Assembly (NCBI GenBank): GCA_932294295.1
Contig: OW028576.1
Coordinates: forward strand, 27,163,227 to 27,227,226
From: Alitta virens
Lineage: Eukaryota; Annelida; Polychaeta; Phyllodocida; Nereididae
DNA length: 64,000 bases
Direction of reading: 5' to 3'
Shown in pieces: positions 1 to 11,085 of the stretch (the first letter of the stretch is position 1; each line of letters starts with the position of its first letter). The notes under the pieces were generated by a model. It worked only from the letters and a program-made list of their open reading frames with translations, did no database searches and was not told the origin of the DNA. A program made the position numbers and the translations under genes.

Positions 1-3000
1 ATACAGTTCCGTCAGTTGAAACACATTATCAACAGCCATAATTATTGCAGATCTCAAATCCAGAGTTTTTGTTCTTCATATCCCCCTCTAGTTTCTGAAC
101 TAATAGGGGATGGAAGGTTAGCATGCTTTAAATGCCTCTCAGTTTAGATTATCTATTAATAATTTTTTGGTCATCTCTATGTATCTACTTTCATCTTTGT
201 CAACTTTTGCTTTCCCAATACTATGAAACACACCAGACACTTTGCTTATGTTTTCTCTTTTACTTTTTAGGTTTATTGCATTATAATGAAAAAAAATGCT
301 TGACATTATCTAGCAAAATGGTGAAACATGGCAAAATGTTCACATGGCAAGTTAATTGAACACAATGTTTATTGGCAGCAGGGATGGGCTGTGGAGCCAT
401 TGTTATAGTACCATAGTATCATGCAATTGTAATGCCAATGGGATTGTTTGTAATTAGGATAGAGCAATATGGATGAGGATCGACAATTTCGGATGTTGAT
501 ATTTCTGCTAGGCATGATCATGAAAGAGTATCATCAACAGAAACATAACATTGTACAGAGGAACAACATCACTAATAAGACCACCTCAGTATGCCATATA
601 TATTTATGACGGTAATTTACCGGACAATAAAGACTATTTTTACCATTAAATGTATTAGTTTAAATTGAGTAAAACGTTATTAGCCGATTAAATCCAACAA
701 ACTAACACGTTAAGGCTTGAGCATAGGATTTTAAAATTTTTATTGATATTTTTCTAAGTTTATGAGCATATTAAGGAGCCTTGTTGTTCTATTTTCTCCA
801 TCCTACTAGCTCGCTGCATAGCCCGCATGCATGACCTGCTGCCTAAGGTAGACATAATGATAAGATGCTTCTACACTGTGTTATCCAATCACCCAGTCAC
901 CCCCCAATGGTGGGGTCTTCTTACTTGGCCCAGCACAGGCATCTAGTGAAAGGCACCCTCAATATAGTGTCTGTCGGTTTGACTACTCTGACGTTGGGCC
1001 AACTTGTAGTCAACGAGTGCGAACATTATTTAGATTTTACTTGCCATCTGCATAATCAATTCACATAATGTTAAGAACTTAAAGCTGAATTGTCACTCAA
1101 TATGACAGTTGCCAAAATCTATTGCATTCACTTCAATGCCTTCTTAATACTGATTACCCACCATCCAGAGCCTTGCTGGGTTCACTGTCTTTCTATGAAA
1201 TAAATAAACTTCACCTAGCATTTAATTTTTCATGCCATCAAAAATCCAATATATAAATACACCAAGTGAGGAAATCACAATACTAAACAATGGGTGATGA
1301 TGCCATTTCCATTGTATTTCCAATGTTTTGGTCTTGATTTCTTTCAATGTATCATTTATTTTTTATAATTAATGCCTAATAGATTCATTAGTATATAGAT
1401 TTAGTGTGCCTTGATCAAATCAGGTGATTTTCAATCACTTGAGAAGTTTTAGAAAAAAGTAATATTGACAGACAGTGGAGCTTTATAGTTTAATCAGTGA
1501 TAAATTGTCATTAACAACACTTGATTGAATATAGTGCCTAACAAACTAATAATTTGTCTGCTGGTCTATTAGTGTTTCATACTTAAATAATCAATTTTAC
1601 AACATTCAGACTATGATTCATCACATTAAAGTATAATGGACCAGCAAAACATGTGGAAAAAGAGGCTCTTCCCTCTGACCATCCAACCGTAACTTTATTG
1701 ATATATTGGTGTGATTATTGTGCAAATCTATATTCAGGAGAGTGAATATGATTATCAAGGAAAATAATCAAAGAAAAAGTGCAGTAAAGCAAAAACCCAG
1801 ACCAAAATCAAGTGTCCGAAAAAATTTGACCACGGCTGTAATTTGTTTTACAATGCATTTGCCACCAATTTACATCAAAGACATATTTATCTAAAATATA
1901 TCATGAATAATTTTCAAAGGAAATACTCCAGACACATTTTTGCAACTCAAAAGATGTTCTTGACATTCTTTACAACTAAGAAAATATTCTAAAAAATGAC
2001 AATTTTTTTTTACAACAGAGAAAATATATTATAAAACAAATGAATGTTCCAATTAAAAAATAATTTAATGATAAGGGAAAATAAGTGAAAATAAGTGAAA
2101 CTGGCAATGTAAGGCAAGAATGTTATAATTGGAGTTCTAAGTCACATCATTAGCTATAATTGAGCAGAAATTTAAGATGTGCTACTTGATAATAGATCCA
2201 AACTTGCCTGGTGTTTTTTTTTTATCTTTATTATCAATATGTCCTACCTGGTGCAATTCAAATATTTCTTATATGTTGTGAAGAAGAAATATGGACACAG
2301 ATCAGGCAGACTATAAAAAAAATGATATTATCATATTACACTTGAAAGACTGAGTAAGCTTAGCCATATGATCAGTTTTTGCAGACAGGAAAGAAAAATA
2401 TGTAAGCTGATAAGACGGACTATTGAGAAAATTAAAATAGGTCCATATTTGTGGCGTAACTGAAGATTTCTTACAGACTCGTTTTTGTTGTTCCTTTTTA
2501 ATTGGCTGGCTTATTGGCTTAAGCTGACTTTGGTTACAATTTAATGGTTCTCTTAGAAAATTGCAAAACATAATACAGTAAATAATCCCTTAAGTGCAGT
2601 AGAGTCATGAATGTTTGTGTAAAAAATCAAACCCAAGAGGTGGACCACCATCTACCTGTCAGAGAGAAACCATATTACCAATTGAAAATTGATCTATGCA
2701 GTGGAAACTGGCAATTCAGAACATCTTTGGGGAAAATTTCACTGGTCTTAATGGCAATGTTGTTTTTGTGGAGAGGGAAATTACTATGAAAGACAACACC
2801 TGGGACCTGGGTTAGATAATTTTTTCTTAATGGTGTGAGGTGTTTATTTTTTAGCAGGACTCCACTTTATGTTAAACAGTAATATTTCGCACCAGTTCAC
2901 TCAACCACGTTGCATTGAGTCATTCTATTGACTCAACGTAAAATGCCATTCTGCTTGGATGAATATGTTAAAAGCACTGGCAAAAAAAGGCAAAATAACA

Positions 3001-3560
3001 TTAACATTTCAGGCTTGTCAATAACAGTGACTAAATTGTTAATGCCTTCAGTTAGCAAAATGTAATGAGTTCCAGCACTCAATGCTAGATTTTTTGGCTT
3101 ATGAATCATTCATGATGTCATTTACATGTAGCACATACAAGTGTTCATAATATTGATCACAGTTACAGACCAATTTAGAACACCTATAACAATTATTGTC
3201 AGATGCGTCTGATGATAGCCTAATTGGGAAAGCTGGCTGCTTGATCAGTCATATGCATGACCATTTTTCATCTCACAATAACGATCAGCTTTACGTACAA
3301 ACAGCCATGCATGTAACCACTTCTCAACTTTAGACAATAATTGCAAGATTTATTCCTTGTTGTAATTATGAAAGTAAACATGTTATACATTATTTTGTAT
3401 AAATGTATTCGGGTGACTTGAATAAAGTTCTGCTTTACTATTAAAACCAGCAACATTTGCTGATATCCACTGTTTGACCACTTCATTGAGACCACTTTGC
3501 TGTCAAAACCATGCCATTGTGAAATAATGAGATTCACATTGTGTTATTCAAAATAATGAT
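1..3560. other. Intergenic, no gene recognised
   Basis: AT-rich sequence without a reading frame that resembles a known protein on either strand. Short frames here have low-complexity or stop-bounded translations with no domain signature. I see homopolymer A/T runs but no tRNA-like boxes, no long inverted repeat and no convincing exon with flanking splice signals. Confidence 0.6.
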
Positions 3561-3563
3561 GTA

Positions 3564-5625
3564 AAAGTCGGTTAATATGTTCAAAACAGGTGAGCACCAC
3601 ATTGTCTTTTTATCCTGCCTGTCTCACAACAATGCAATTTGTTTACAGAAAACACGCAATAGAACAGTCTGTAATGTATGTGTGTAACAGTTTATGCATT
3701 GCATTTTCCATGCTTGGTGACTAGCACTGTATATAACAGTTAGCTGTTTTGTGAGCTGTCATGCACGAAGTATTAGCATGTAGTAATTAGTTGCAACAAG
3801 GGCACCAAAATGTAAAGACCACTTCATTATAATATAAAATGGCAACTGAAAATTGTCAAATAGAAAATGTGTATTTGAAATTTTTGCAGCCAAATTGAAT
3901 CCGTCAATGAGACAAGGATATATCCTGACTGAGTGGAAGTCCGCTGAATCGACAGCATTACCCAAGGAATCACCACGAAGCATTGAGACGGACCTGCAAC
4001 CAGTTAGCTTTACCCCCATTATAACCAAAATCATGGGCAGTTTCATTTGTCAGTGGATCTGGGAAGAAATTAGTGGAAAGATTCTTCTTGATCAGTATGG
4101 CTCCATGAAGTGAACAGGAACTGGTCGGCTGCTACCGATGGTCTTGGTTCCTATGTCAGTTCTCCTAATAGATTTTAAGAACGCCTTTGACCATGTGGAC
4201 AATTTTCTGGTGTTAAAGAAGCTTCTTTGCCTTGGAGTACATCGATGCCTGGTTCGTTGGGTTGCCTCATTTCGGTCTTGAAAATGTCAGCGAGTCAAGA
4301 CTTCAACATGGGCGGGACTCACTGGCAGCGTACCCCAAGGTAAACAACTTGTACCCTTGTTATTCCTGGTCATGGTGAACTACCTGCACACAAGCTTGCC
4401 TATGGTGAAATATGCGGATGATGTTACCTTATGTCAAATCAGCAGTCATGATGCATCAACGAGCATTAACCAACTCCAGATAGCTGCAAATGATTGTCTA
4501 AACAACAATATGAACTTGAATGCAAAGGAAACAAAAGAACTGCTCATGCGTTTTAGCAAATCAACTACTATCCTAGGACATGTCCACACTATTTATTTGA
4601 AAGCTGCTAAGCATTTGTATTCCCTCATCGTGTTGAAAATACCTGGTGTAACTGTTGAAGATATGCTATAGTGCAATGATACAACCGGTTATGGAATACT
4701 CCTGCCAAGTGTGGCATCTAAGACTTTCAAATCCAGATTAAATTATTGGAATCAGTGCAAAAGAGAGCACTCCGGGTTATTTACAGTAACATGGATTACA
4801 GCTATGAATATCTCTTAAACACCAGTAGTCTGCAGTGTTTGTCAGAGAGGAGATCAACATGTGTATGAAACTTTTCAATTAAATGCACAAGGAACAGCAC
4901 ATACTCTTTCCTTTCTTGGTGCCATACATGAATGAAAACAGAATAACCAGGGTGTCCAAGGATTTTAAGTTCCCTTTATATCTCACTAACAGATTCAAAG
5001 ACAGTTTTATCCCTTTTTTCATAAATCAACTTTGAAGATAGCAACTTATTTTAATAAAAAGTTTAATTCAATTTTATCATCTTTATATTTTAATGTTTCT
5101 ACATATTTATATAATTTTAATTAAACATTGTTTTATGCATTTACTTATGAAGTCTTGTAGGAATTTAATCCTTGAGATTACCAGGTAATAAAGCATTATT
5201 TATTTATTTATTATATATTCTTACGTCCTGGCTTAAAGAATTATTTACTAATTGTACTATTAAACCTGATGAAAAATTAATGTATGCTAGAAGTCAGTTA
5301 ATTTGTTTGGAACAGGTGAGCATCTTACTGTCTACTGATCCTGCACATCTGACATACAAAAAGTATAATACAATAAAAGAAATTCACTGACCTGTGGCTG
5401 ATTTAAATTTAGAAGTCAGTTAATTTGCTCAGAGAAGTTGAGCACAATACTATCTTCTCATCCTGCACATTTTACAACTCAATTTTTAACACACACAGAC
5501 AATAGGATAAAAAAAGGTCACTGACCTGCTTTTACGTTGTATTATTCAACCTGACATGAATGTAGACGTCAGTTAATTTGCTCGCACCAGGTGAGATTTA
5601 GCTCTGATGCTCTGTGCGCTTCGAT
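3564..5625. repeat. Four copies of a short repeat flanking the LINE remnant
   Basis: A block starting with AGAAGTCAGTTAATTTG, followed about 10 nt later by CAGGTGAGCA and then by a TCCTGCAC box, occurs near 5290, 5411 and 5564, with a more diverged copy near 3566. The spacing of the right-hand three is about 120 and 155 bp. The LINE fragment at about 3.9-5.0 kb lies between the first copy and the rest, as if it had inserted into an older degenerate tandem array. Confidence 0.5.
3885..5040 (+). mobile_element. Decayed non-LTR retrotransposon (LINE) reverse transcriptase
   Basis: Translations in shifting plus-strand frames give successive landmarks of a LINE reverse transcriptase. A W-K-S-A start with P-K is at about 3930-3965. 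A P-V-S-F-T-P block with K-I is at about 4000-4030. The first catalytic-Asp block, D-F-K-N-A-F-D-H-V-D, is at about 4170-4200. A V-P-Q-G turn is at about 4330. The catalytic box K-Y-A-D-D-V is at about 4408-4425. A C-terminal K-R-A-L-R-V-I-Y motif is at about 4757-4780. Frame changes and stops interrupt it, and the endonuclease half is missing, as expected for a 5'-truncated dead copy. The motif order suits a CR1/Jockey-type element, but the clade is not certain. Confidence 0.8.
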
Positions 5626-5639
5626 GGCTGGAGCAAAAG

Positions 5640-6650
5640 TGAGGCTGCACACAGCTGGCATGTGGATATTCTTGCAGAGCTGTGTGTGGCACTGAAGTTC
5701 TAAATATAAATGTCAGCATTGTCACAACAAGTTTACTCACAGCTTGCATGAACTACTTATTATGAAAGAGACATGTTCAAGCCATATACTGCGAGTGAAT
5801 GAACTATGATTGACTATTTTTTATTTTCAACTAGAGCAATGTACATACATATATCTTTATAAAACAACTGTGGTATCAAAACAAGATAGTTGGGGAAATG
5901 CATTGGTTTTAAAACCTATATTTAAATGCATTCCCCTATCAACTGTTTACATAAAAATAAAATAAAAACAATTGAATACATATATAACCATTTATCAATT
6001 ACCAAATTATGAATCTATTGGAACATATATATTTGTAAGCCATCTATTTCCAAGATGTTTAATTTTATATGGTTTCAGTCTTTCCTTTGAATAACATTTT
6101 GCAAATATTTTCGCTTAACTTTTTTCTTTAATTATTCTACATAATCCAAACCATAATTTAGGTGCCCTTCCCAGTAAACTTCTATTGTTGCGAAGTATGG
6201 TGAGGTGTTCGTAAGTCATTTCTATGTTTTGTAATATATACATGATCTGATATTTCAAAAATATTACTGATTTCTTTTGGTAATGTTACTTCAACATATC
6301 TATAGGTAATGTTCAGGACTGATGATTTAATTAGATCTTCAACCTTCAGTATATTAGCTTTTTTATAAATTTAAGATAGTCTTACTCTTCTTCCAATGTT
6401 AAAAATCAATCTAAAAGATATATTTTGCTGTTTTTTTTTTATCTGCTTTAAGTGTCTATCTTTCAACATTGATAGCTAGGTACTAATTCAGAGGGCTTTG
6501 AACATTTGCCTGACATATAAGTATCTTTGATCTTAATGGTAAAACATTTTATTTTTTAAACTTAAATTGTGGGCTATCATTCATGTCAATATAGTTTTAA
6601 TGTGAAGGTCCCATACTAAAAAGTATCTACAGTCATACCTAAGCATTAAA
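5640..6650. other. Intergenic, no gene recognised
   Basis: AT-rich sequence with no protein-like frame, no tRNA-like boxes and no strong repeat beyond homopolymer runs. It precedes a hairpin element and the 3' end of the Toll-like receptor pseudogene. Confidence 0.6.
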
Positions 6651-6802
6651 TATCACTCACGCAACTTCTTTCTTTCCCACAGAGAATCTGGCTTCCTCTG
6701 AAGTTTGGCACATATCTTTTTGATCAAAATAATATCAGAAATGTGCCAAACTTCATAGGAAGCCTGAAACTCAGTGGGAAAGAAATAAGTTGTATGAGTG
6801 AT
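6651..6802. mobile_element. Palindromic hairpin element (MITE-like)
   Basis: The sequence from TATCACTCA at the left to TGAGTGATA at the right is a long imperfect inverted repeat. Two arms of about 62 nt share blocks such as GAAGTTTGGCACAT and TTTCTTTCCCAC in inverse orientation, around a loop of about 27 nt. It has no coding capacity. The form is that of a small non-autonomous DNA transposon. The arms are longer than usual for an animal microRNA precursor. It lies just downstream of the receptor pseudogene on that gene's strand. Confidence 0.7.
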
Positions 6803-6914
6803 ACTGAGTTTTGACAATGTGAATTATAGCAACACTTCATATCAAACAATTGACTTTATTGCTCACATTCAAAATTGATAAGACAAAAACTGCAATATAT
6901 ATATATATGATTAC

Positions 6915-9575
6915 TTAGTTTTGCGTCAGTCTCTCACGTAGCTGATTCCAAAACAGTTCTTGTCCTTGAGCATCTTGGGTATACTCAAGAAAATTTGTGT
7001 TTTCTTGTCTGCTGTAAATTATTTGACGAACCAATTTTGTTAATTGATCCCAAGGTATGAGAACTTTAAAAATGAATATTACTGTACTCTTACCTCGGTC
7101 CAGAGCTAATTTCAGCTCAAAATTACATCAATTACTTTTCCCAAAGCCAGGTGTTAGTAAGCAGAGGACCAGTTTGCTTTGATCAATGGCATCCACTATA
7201 GTTTTGAAAACTGGTTCTCCAGGAAGACAGTCTCGCTTTGCACTACAAAGTTTTCTCCCCCATGTTTCCTCAACTTTTTCACAGAATTCTCTACTGACCC
7301 ATTCATAATCATCATTATCATGTGCCATAAATGCATCATACTCATAAGTGGGTTCTTATTCGGTCAACATGTTGTAACTTAATAAACCCAAATTTGATTT
7401 GATGCGTTTTGAATAGATCCTCCATCGTCTTTGAGCCACGTAATATTTGAGAAACAGTGTCCATTTGTTCTTGTATGCAATTGCCATTAGTAGACTAATC
7501 ACAAAGACTGTACCAAGAGCAGTGCACAAGGGCATTAACCACTTGTAGCAAGATACTCGCAGATGATCTATGTTTATGTTAAGAATCCTTGTCGAATTGT
7601 CTCGGTACTCACACGTAAGTGAATCTTTGTCAACTACAGTAATGTTGGTTGCTTGAACCCATTTGATGAATGGTAGAGCATTACAATCACAGGTCATTTG
7701 GTCACTTTTTACATCCAAAACTAGTGAAGGATGCTTGTTTAATTCCTGGATGAATCTCTCACTCAAATAAGGAACCTTGTTCCAACTGATATCAACCTCT
7801 TGCAAGGAACTTGCATCTGCAACATTCAGATATGTGGATGAAATGGAATTGTGAGCCAGTAATATCTTCCTCAGCTTTGTGAGGTTAGAAAAAGCTTTGT
7901 CACCCATAGTAGAAATCATGTTGCCTTGCAATGATATTCTTTCCACTCTGGGTATATTCTGGAAAGGGTTTACCAAACTGGTGACCGAGTTATTATCAAG
8001 ATTAATGGCAACAAGATTTGGCAACGGTGGGAAAATTGTTTCTATGGAAGAAATCTGGCACACTTTTGCTTCTAAGAGAGTCAAGTTTTGAAACTTCTTC
8101 AAATTTTCAAACAAGTCCATTTCAGGTGCAAAAGACATCATTGATAGATTGTGATCCTGAACATTATTCAATTGATTTATGTCGAGGTTGAACAAGCTTT
8201 GTATTACAGTTGGTTGGCAGTTATCCAAGTATAGAGACTTAACAGATGGTGGCAAATATTTGAACAGCAACTTATCAAATGTGTTCCATGGATATGAAGG
8301 AGGTATTTTCAATAATGCTTTTTCTCTTTGCCTCAAATTGTATAGCGTCAAATTGTGAGATGTGCCATTCCATTTTGAAGGAGATTTATTATCTTTGCTG
8401 TTCTTCATATTGAGGTTGCCCGGCCTGCTCTTACAGGAAATTTAGGAGTGTATTAATCATTCATTGAGAAGTAAAGATGATCCTCTAAGTCTATTTCATC
8501 TGGTTCACACATTTCCTTCGCCCATGTTTGTATAGGGTTTTTTTTATCCTTGAAATATGGCAGAGTGACAGTGACTAAATTGCTGTTATTAAGTATTGCT
8601 TCAACTCTTTCAGGCACATGTGGCTCGCTGTCATCAAACTGAATAAATGAGTGGCCAAGAACAATTACTTCTGCCTTTGCCAGGGTTTTTATGGTGTCTG
8701 TGTTGAAGAATACATTACTGATTTGTCTCATTGAAATTCTTTTCAGATTATCCAAATTAGAGTGGACCAAACCATAGTAATAATAATCCCCTACTTCTGC
8801 ACCACAATACCCAAAGAAATCCAATGACAGACTCTTCAGTGATGGCTTTACCATGTTAAAATTTACAGGTAAGAGAGACACATTCTTGAAATATGCATTA
8901 CAGGCTATATTCAAGTATGACAGCGATTGCAGTTGCCTTAAAACAGTTTGGCCCATCCTGTTAGTCCTGTATGGCTAAGTGAAAGCCTTTTTAAGGTAAT
9001 GTTTAGAAGCGTTGAGAAATAATTACATGGCAGGGAACCCATTGAACTACCAGTTCCCACAAACATAAGTGTTTTCAATTTTCTCATGTACTCAAAACCA
9101 TCAAGTGAGTTTTGATTTGTAGGCAAACCAGTTATTGCAAGGGCTTGCAAATTTTTCAAATCCTGAAAAGCAGCTCTAGGATATTTCTGTATGATGTGAT
9201 TACCACAATCATTGCTGGCCATCATCACCTAGACACATATTATTGTGACCAAGATGCAGGAATCTCAAATTGGTCAATCCTTGGAAAGCATTGACAGGTA
9301 ATGATGATATTCTGTTGTATGAGAGACTAATAACTTTGAGTTGTGTAGCTCCAGCAAATTCAGAATTCTGTATCCCATCAATGTTGTTATTATCTAACAA
9401 GACTTTGGTGACCTCTGGAGGTATTTTTGGAACTGAAGATAGCTGGCGGTGGCGACAGTCAAGAGTGGCACCATCTTGAAGACAATTGGTTGCAAAAACT
9501 GGAAATTGGTGTCATTGTCACATCAGGCAGGAAAGCAAGGAGACATATAAGAGAAATAATTAATCTGAAAACTGA
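6915..9575 (-). pseudogene. Toll-like receptor pseudogene (LRR-TM-TIR)
   Basis: Read on the minus strand, this is a single-exon-style Toll-like receptor. It has an LRR N-terminal cap near 9440-9480, leucine-rich repeats through about 7800, one LRR C-terminal cap with a C-D-C motif near 7690, a membrane segment near 7470-7540, and a TIR domain from about 7335 to the TAA at 6915-6917. It is broken in several places. The frame changes near 9215, near 8950 and between 8453 and 8408. A TAA at 7356-7358 falls just before the TIR domain, and a TGA at 7128-7130 falls where the family usually has Trp after a Ser-Asn. The TIR keeps good signatures: Y-D-A-F, R-D-C-L-P-G in the BB loop and F-W near the end. 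A hydrophobic signal-like stretch near 9525-9575 is in yet another frame. It lies head-to-tail with the intact receptor upstream, so tandem duplication followed by decay is likely. Confidence 0.88.
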
Positions 9576-11085
9576 AACATAACAAAAAAACCTATTAATA
9601 TGTATTACAGCTGTGCTACTTGATCTAACCAAAACATTGGATGGTCACATTCAGATCTAAAATTGGTTAATATACTAATAATAACATAAAATGCTAACTA
9701 AATTCATTTTCTGCAATAATTTACAGAAGAGGTGACAAAAAAGTTGATAGCTTTTTTTTTAGACAAACATTCATGTATAAATAACTTGCACAAATTCTGT
9801 AATGGATATGATTACAGTAAGACAACTGATTATAGAGTATTTCTCAGTTCCTCTGCACCTGGTAGTTATCAAACCAGGGACATTTTCATCCCAAGGCGAA
9901 GACCATATTCTCTTAGCCATGGTCTGTTGTAGAGAGGACGTGGCATTGCTTTAATATTACTTGATAGGCAATCAGAACAACAACTGTGTTCCCCTCAGGC
10001 TCATTCAAAACTGCAACAATTAGTAAACAATAACAAAGAGTCTTATCTCAGTGTATTATATTTATTACAAACTGTAACTAAAATAACATGGATAATAAAT
10101 GTCCATGATATATACAGCTGTCTTTGATAATTGTCAAACATATTAGCAATAATTATGGTTACCTATAAAGATATTTGCAAACCAAATACTGGAGTTCTGG
10201 CAATATACGAGGCACATATACATTACTTCTAAACATAGAGTCATAAAAATAATTCTTACACCTTGATGGTAGAAATATTTACATATTAATAGTAGTAGTA
10301 ATACCAAAATGATTATCATGCATGATATATTTTCATTGTACATTCCACACAATGAGGCGCATCAAAGTAAAATGCATACATAGTAATAAATATTGTACTA
10401 TCTCTTCATATGGATTTATATTATATGATATCAGTATAACTATTTACATATCATTTATGTGGCATCTTTGTATTATTCTTTGTAGAGTTTTTTTTTTTAT
10501 TATTGCCCATCAGGGTCTTCTTAAAAAGTTAGGCTTATAACCATCTGTTAACAATGGCCTTGTTTATATGGTTAGTAAAATTTTCCAAGGGCAGAATCTG
10601 CTTGAGGTTAGTATATGAACACATAAGATAAGTGTCACATGGTATGACCATCCAAGGTGTTACTGGGAAATTAATTCACAATTCTAAAACTGGAACTTCT
10701 GCCAATTTCTAAATAACAAAATCATAAACACATTTTTTTAATATGTAAGTCAATGTGATACTTTAGAAACAACAAGTGGAGCTAAGTGGAGTCCTTAAAC
10801 CATTTGTCACCTCATCAACACACTCCTTGACATAATAGTATAAATGCGCCATCAAACAAAGGTTGTATAGACCGTCCTGGAGCTGCTTTTAAAGACCCCA
10901 GTTACATGACCATGATTAGTATCTTACCTACTGTGTATATACTACCTCTTTCATTCTTTCACCCTGCAATATTGACCAAAATGATTGAGTCATGAGTAAA
11001 ATGTTTAGTACATGATTTTATAAATTAGATTATTCGATCATGTATTTCCTCCCATCTCAACAAGAGAAATCTAATCAATGGGACT
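9576..11085. other. Intergenic spacer between two Toll-like receptors
   Basis: About 1.5 kb with no protein-like frame. It should hold the 3' untranslated region of the intact receptor (right side) and any promoter or 5' exon of the pseudogene (left side). I could not pick out either with confidence. A pyrimidine-rich stretch ending in TTTCAG on the minus strand near 9572 could be an acceptor for the pseudogene. Confidence 0.5.

Noticed and set aside
3759..4113. Overlapping open frames of about 90 codons on both strands
   Set aside because: The plus-strand frame is part of the LINE reverse transcriptase; the minus-strand frame is its shadow.
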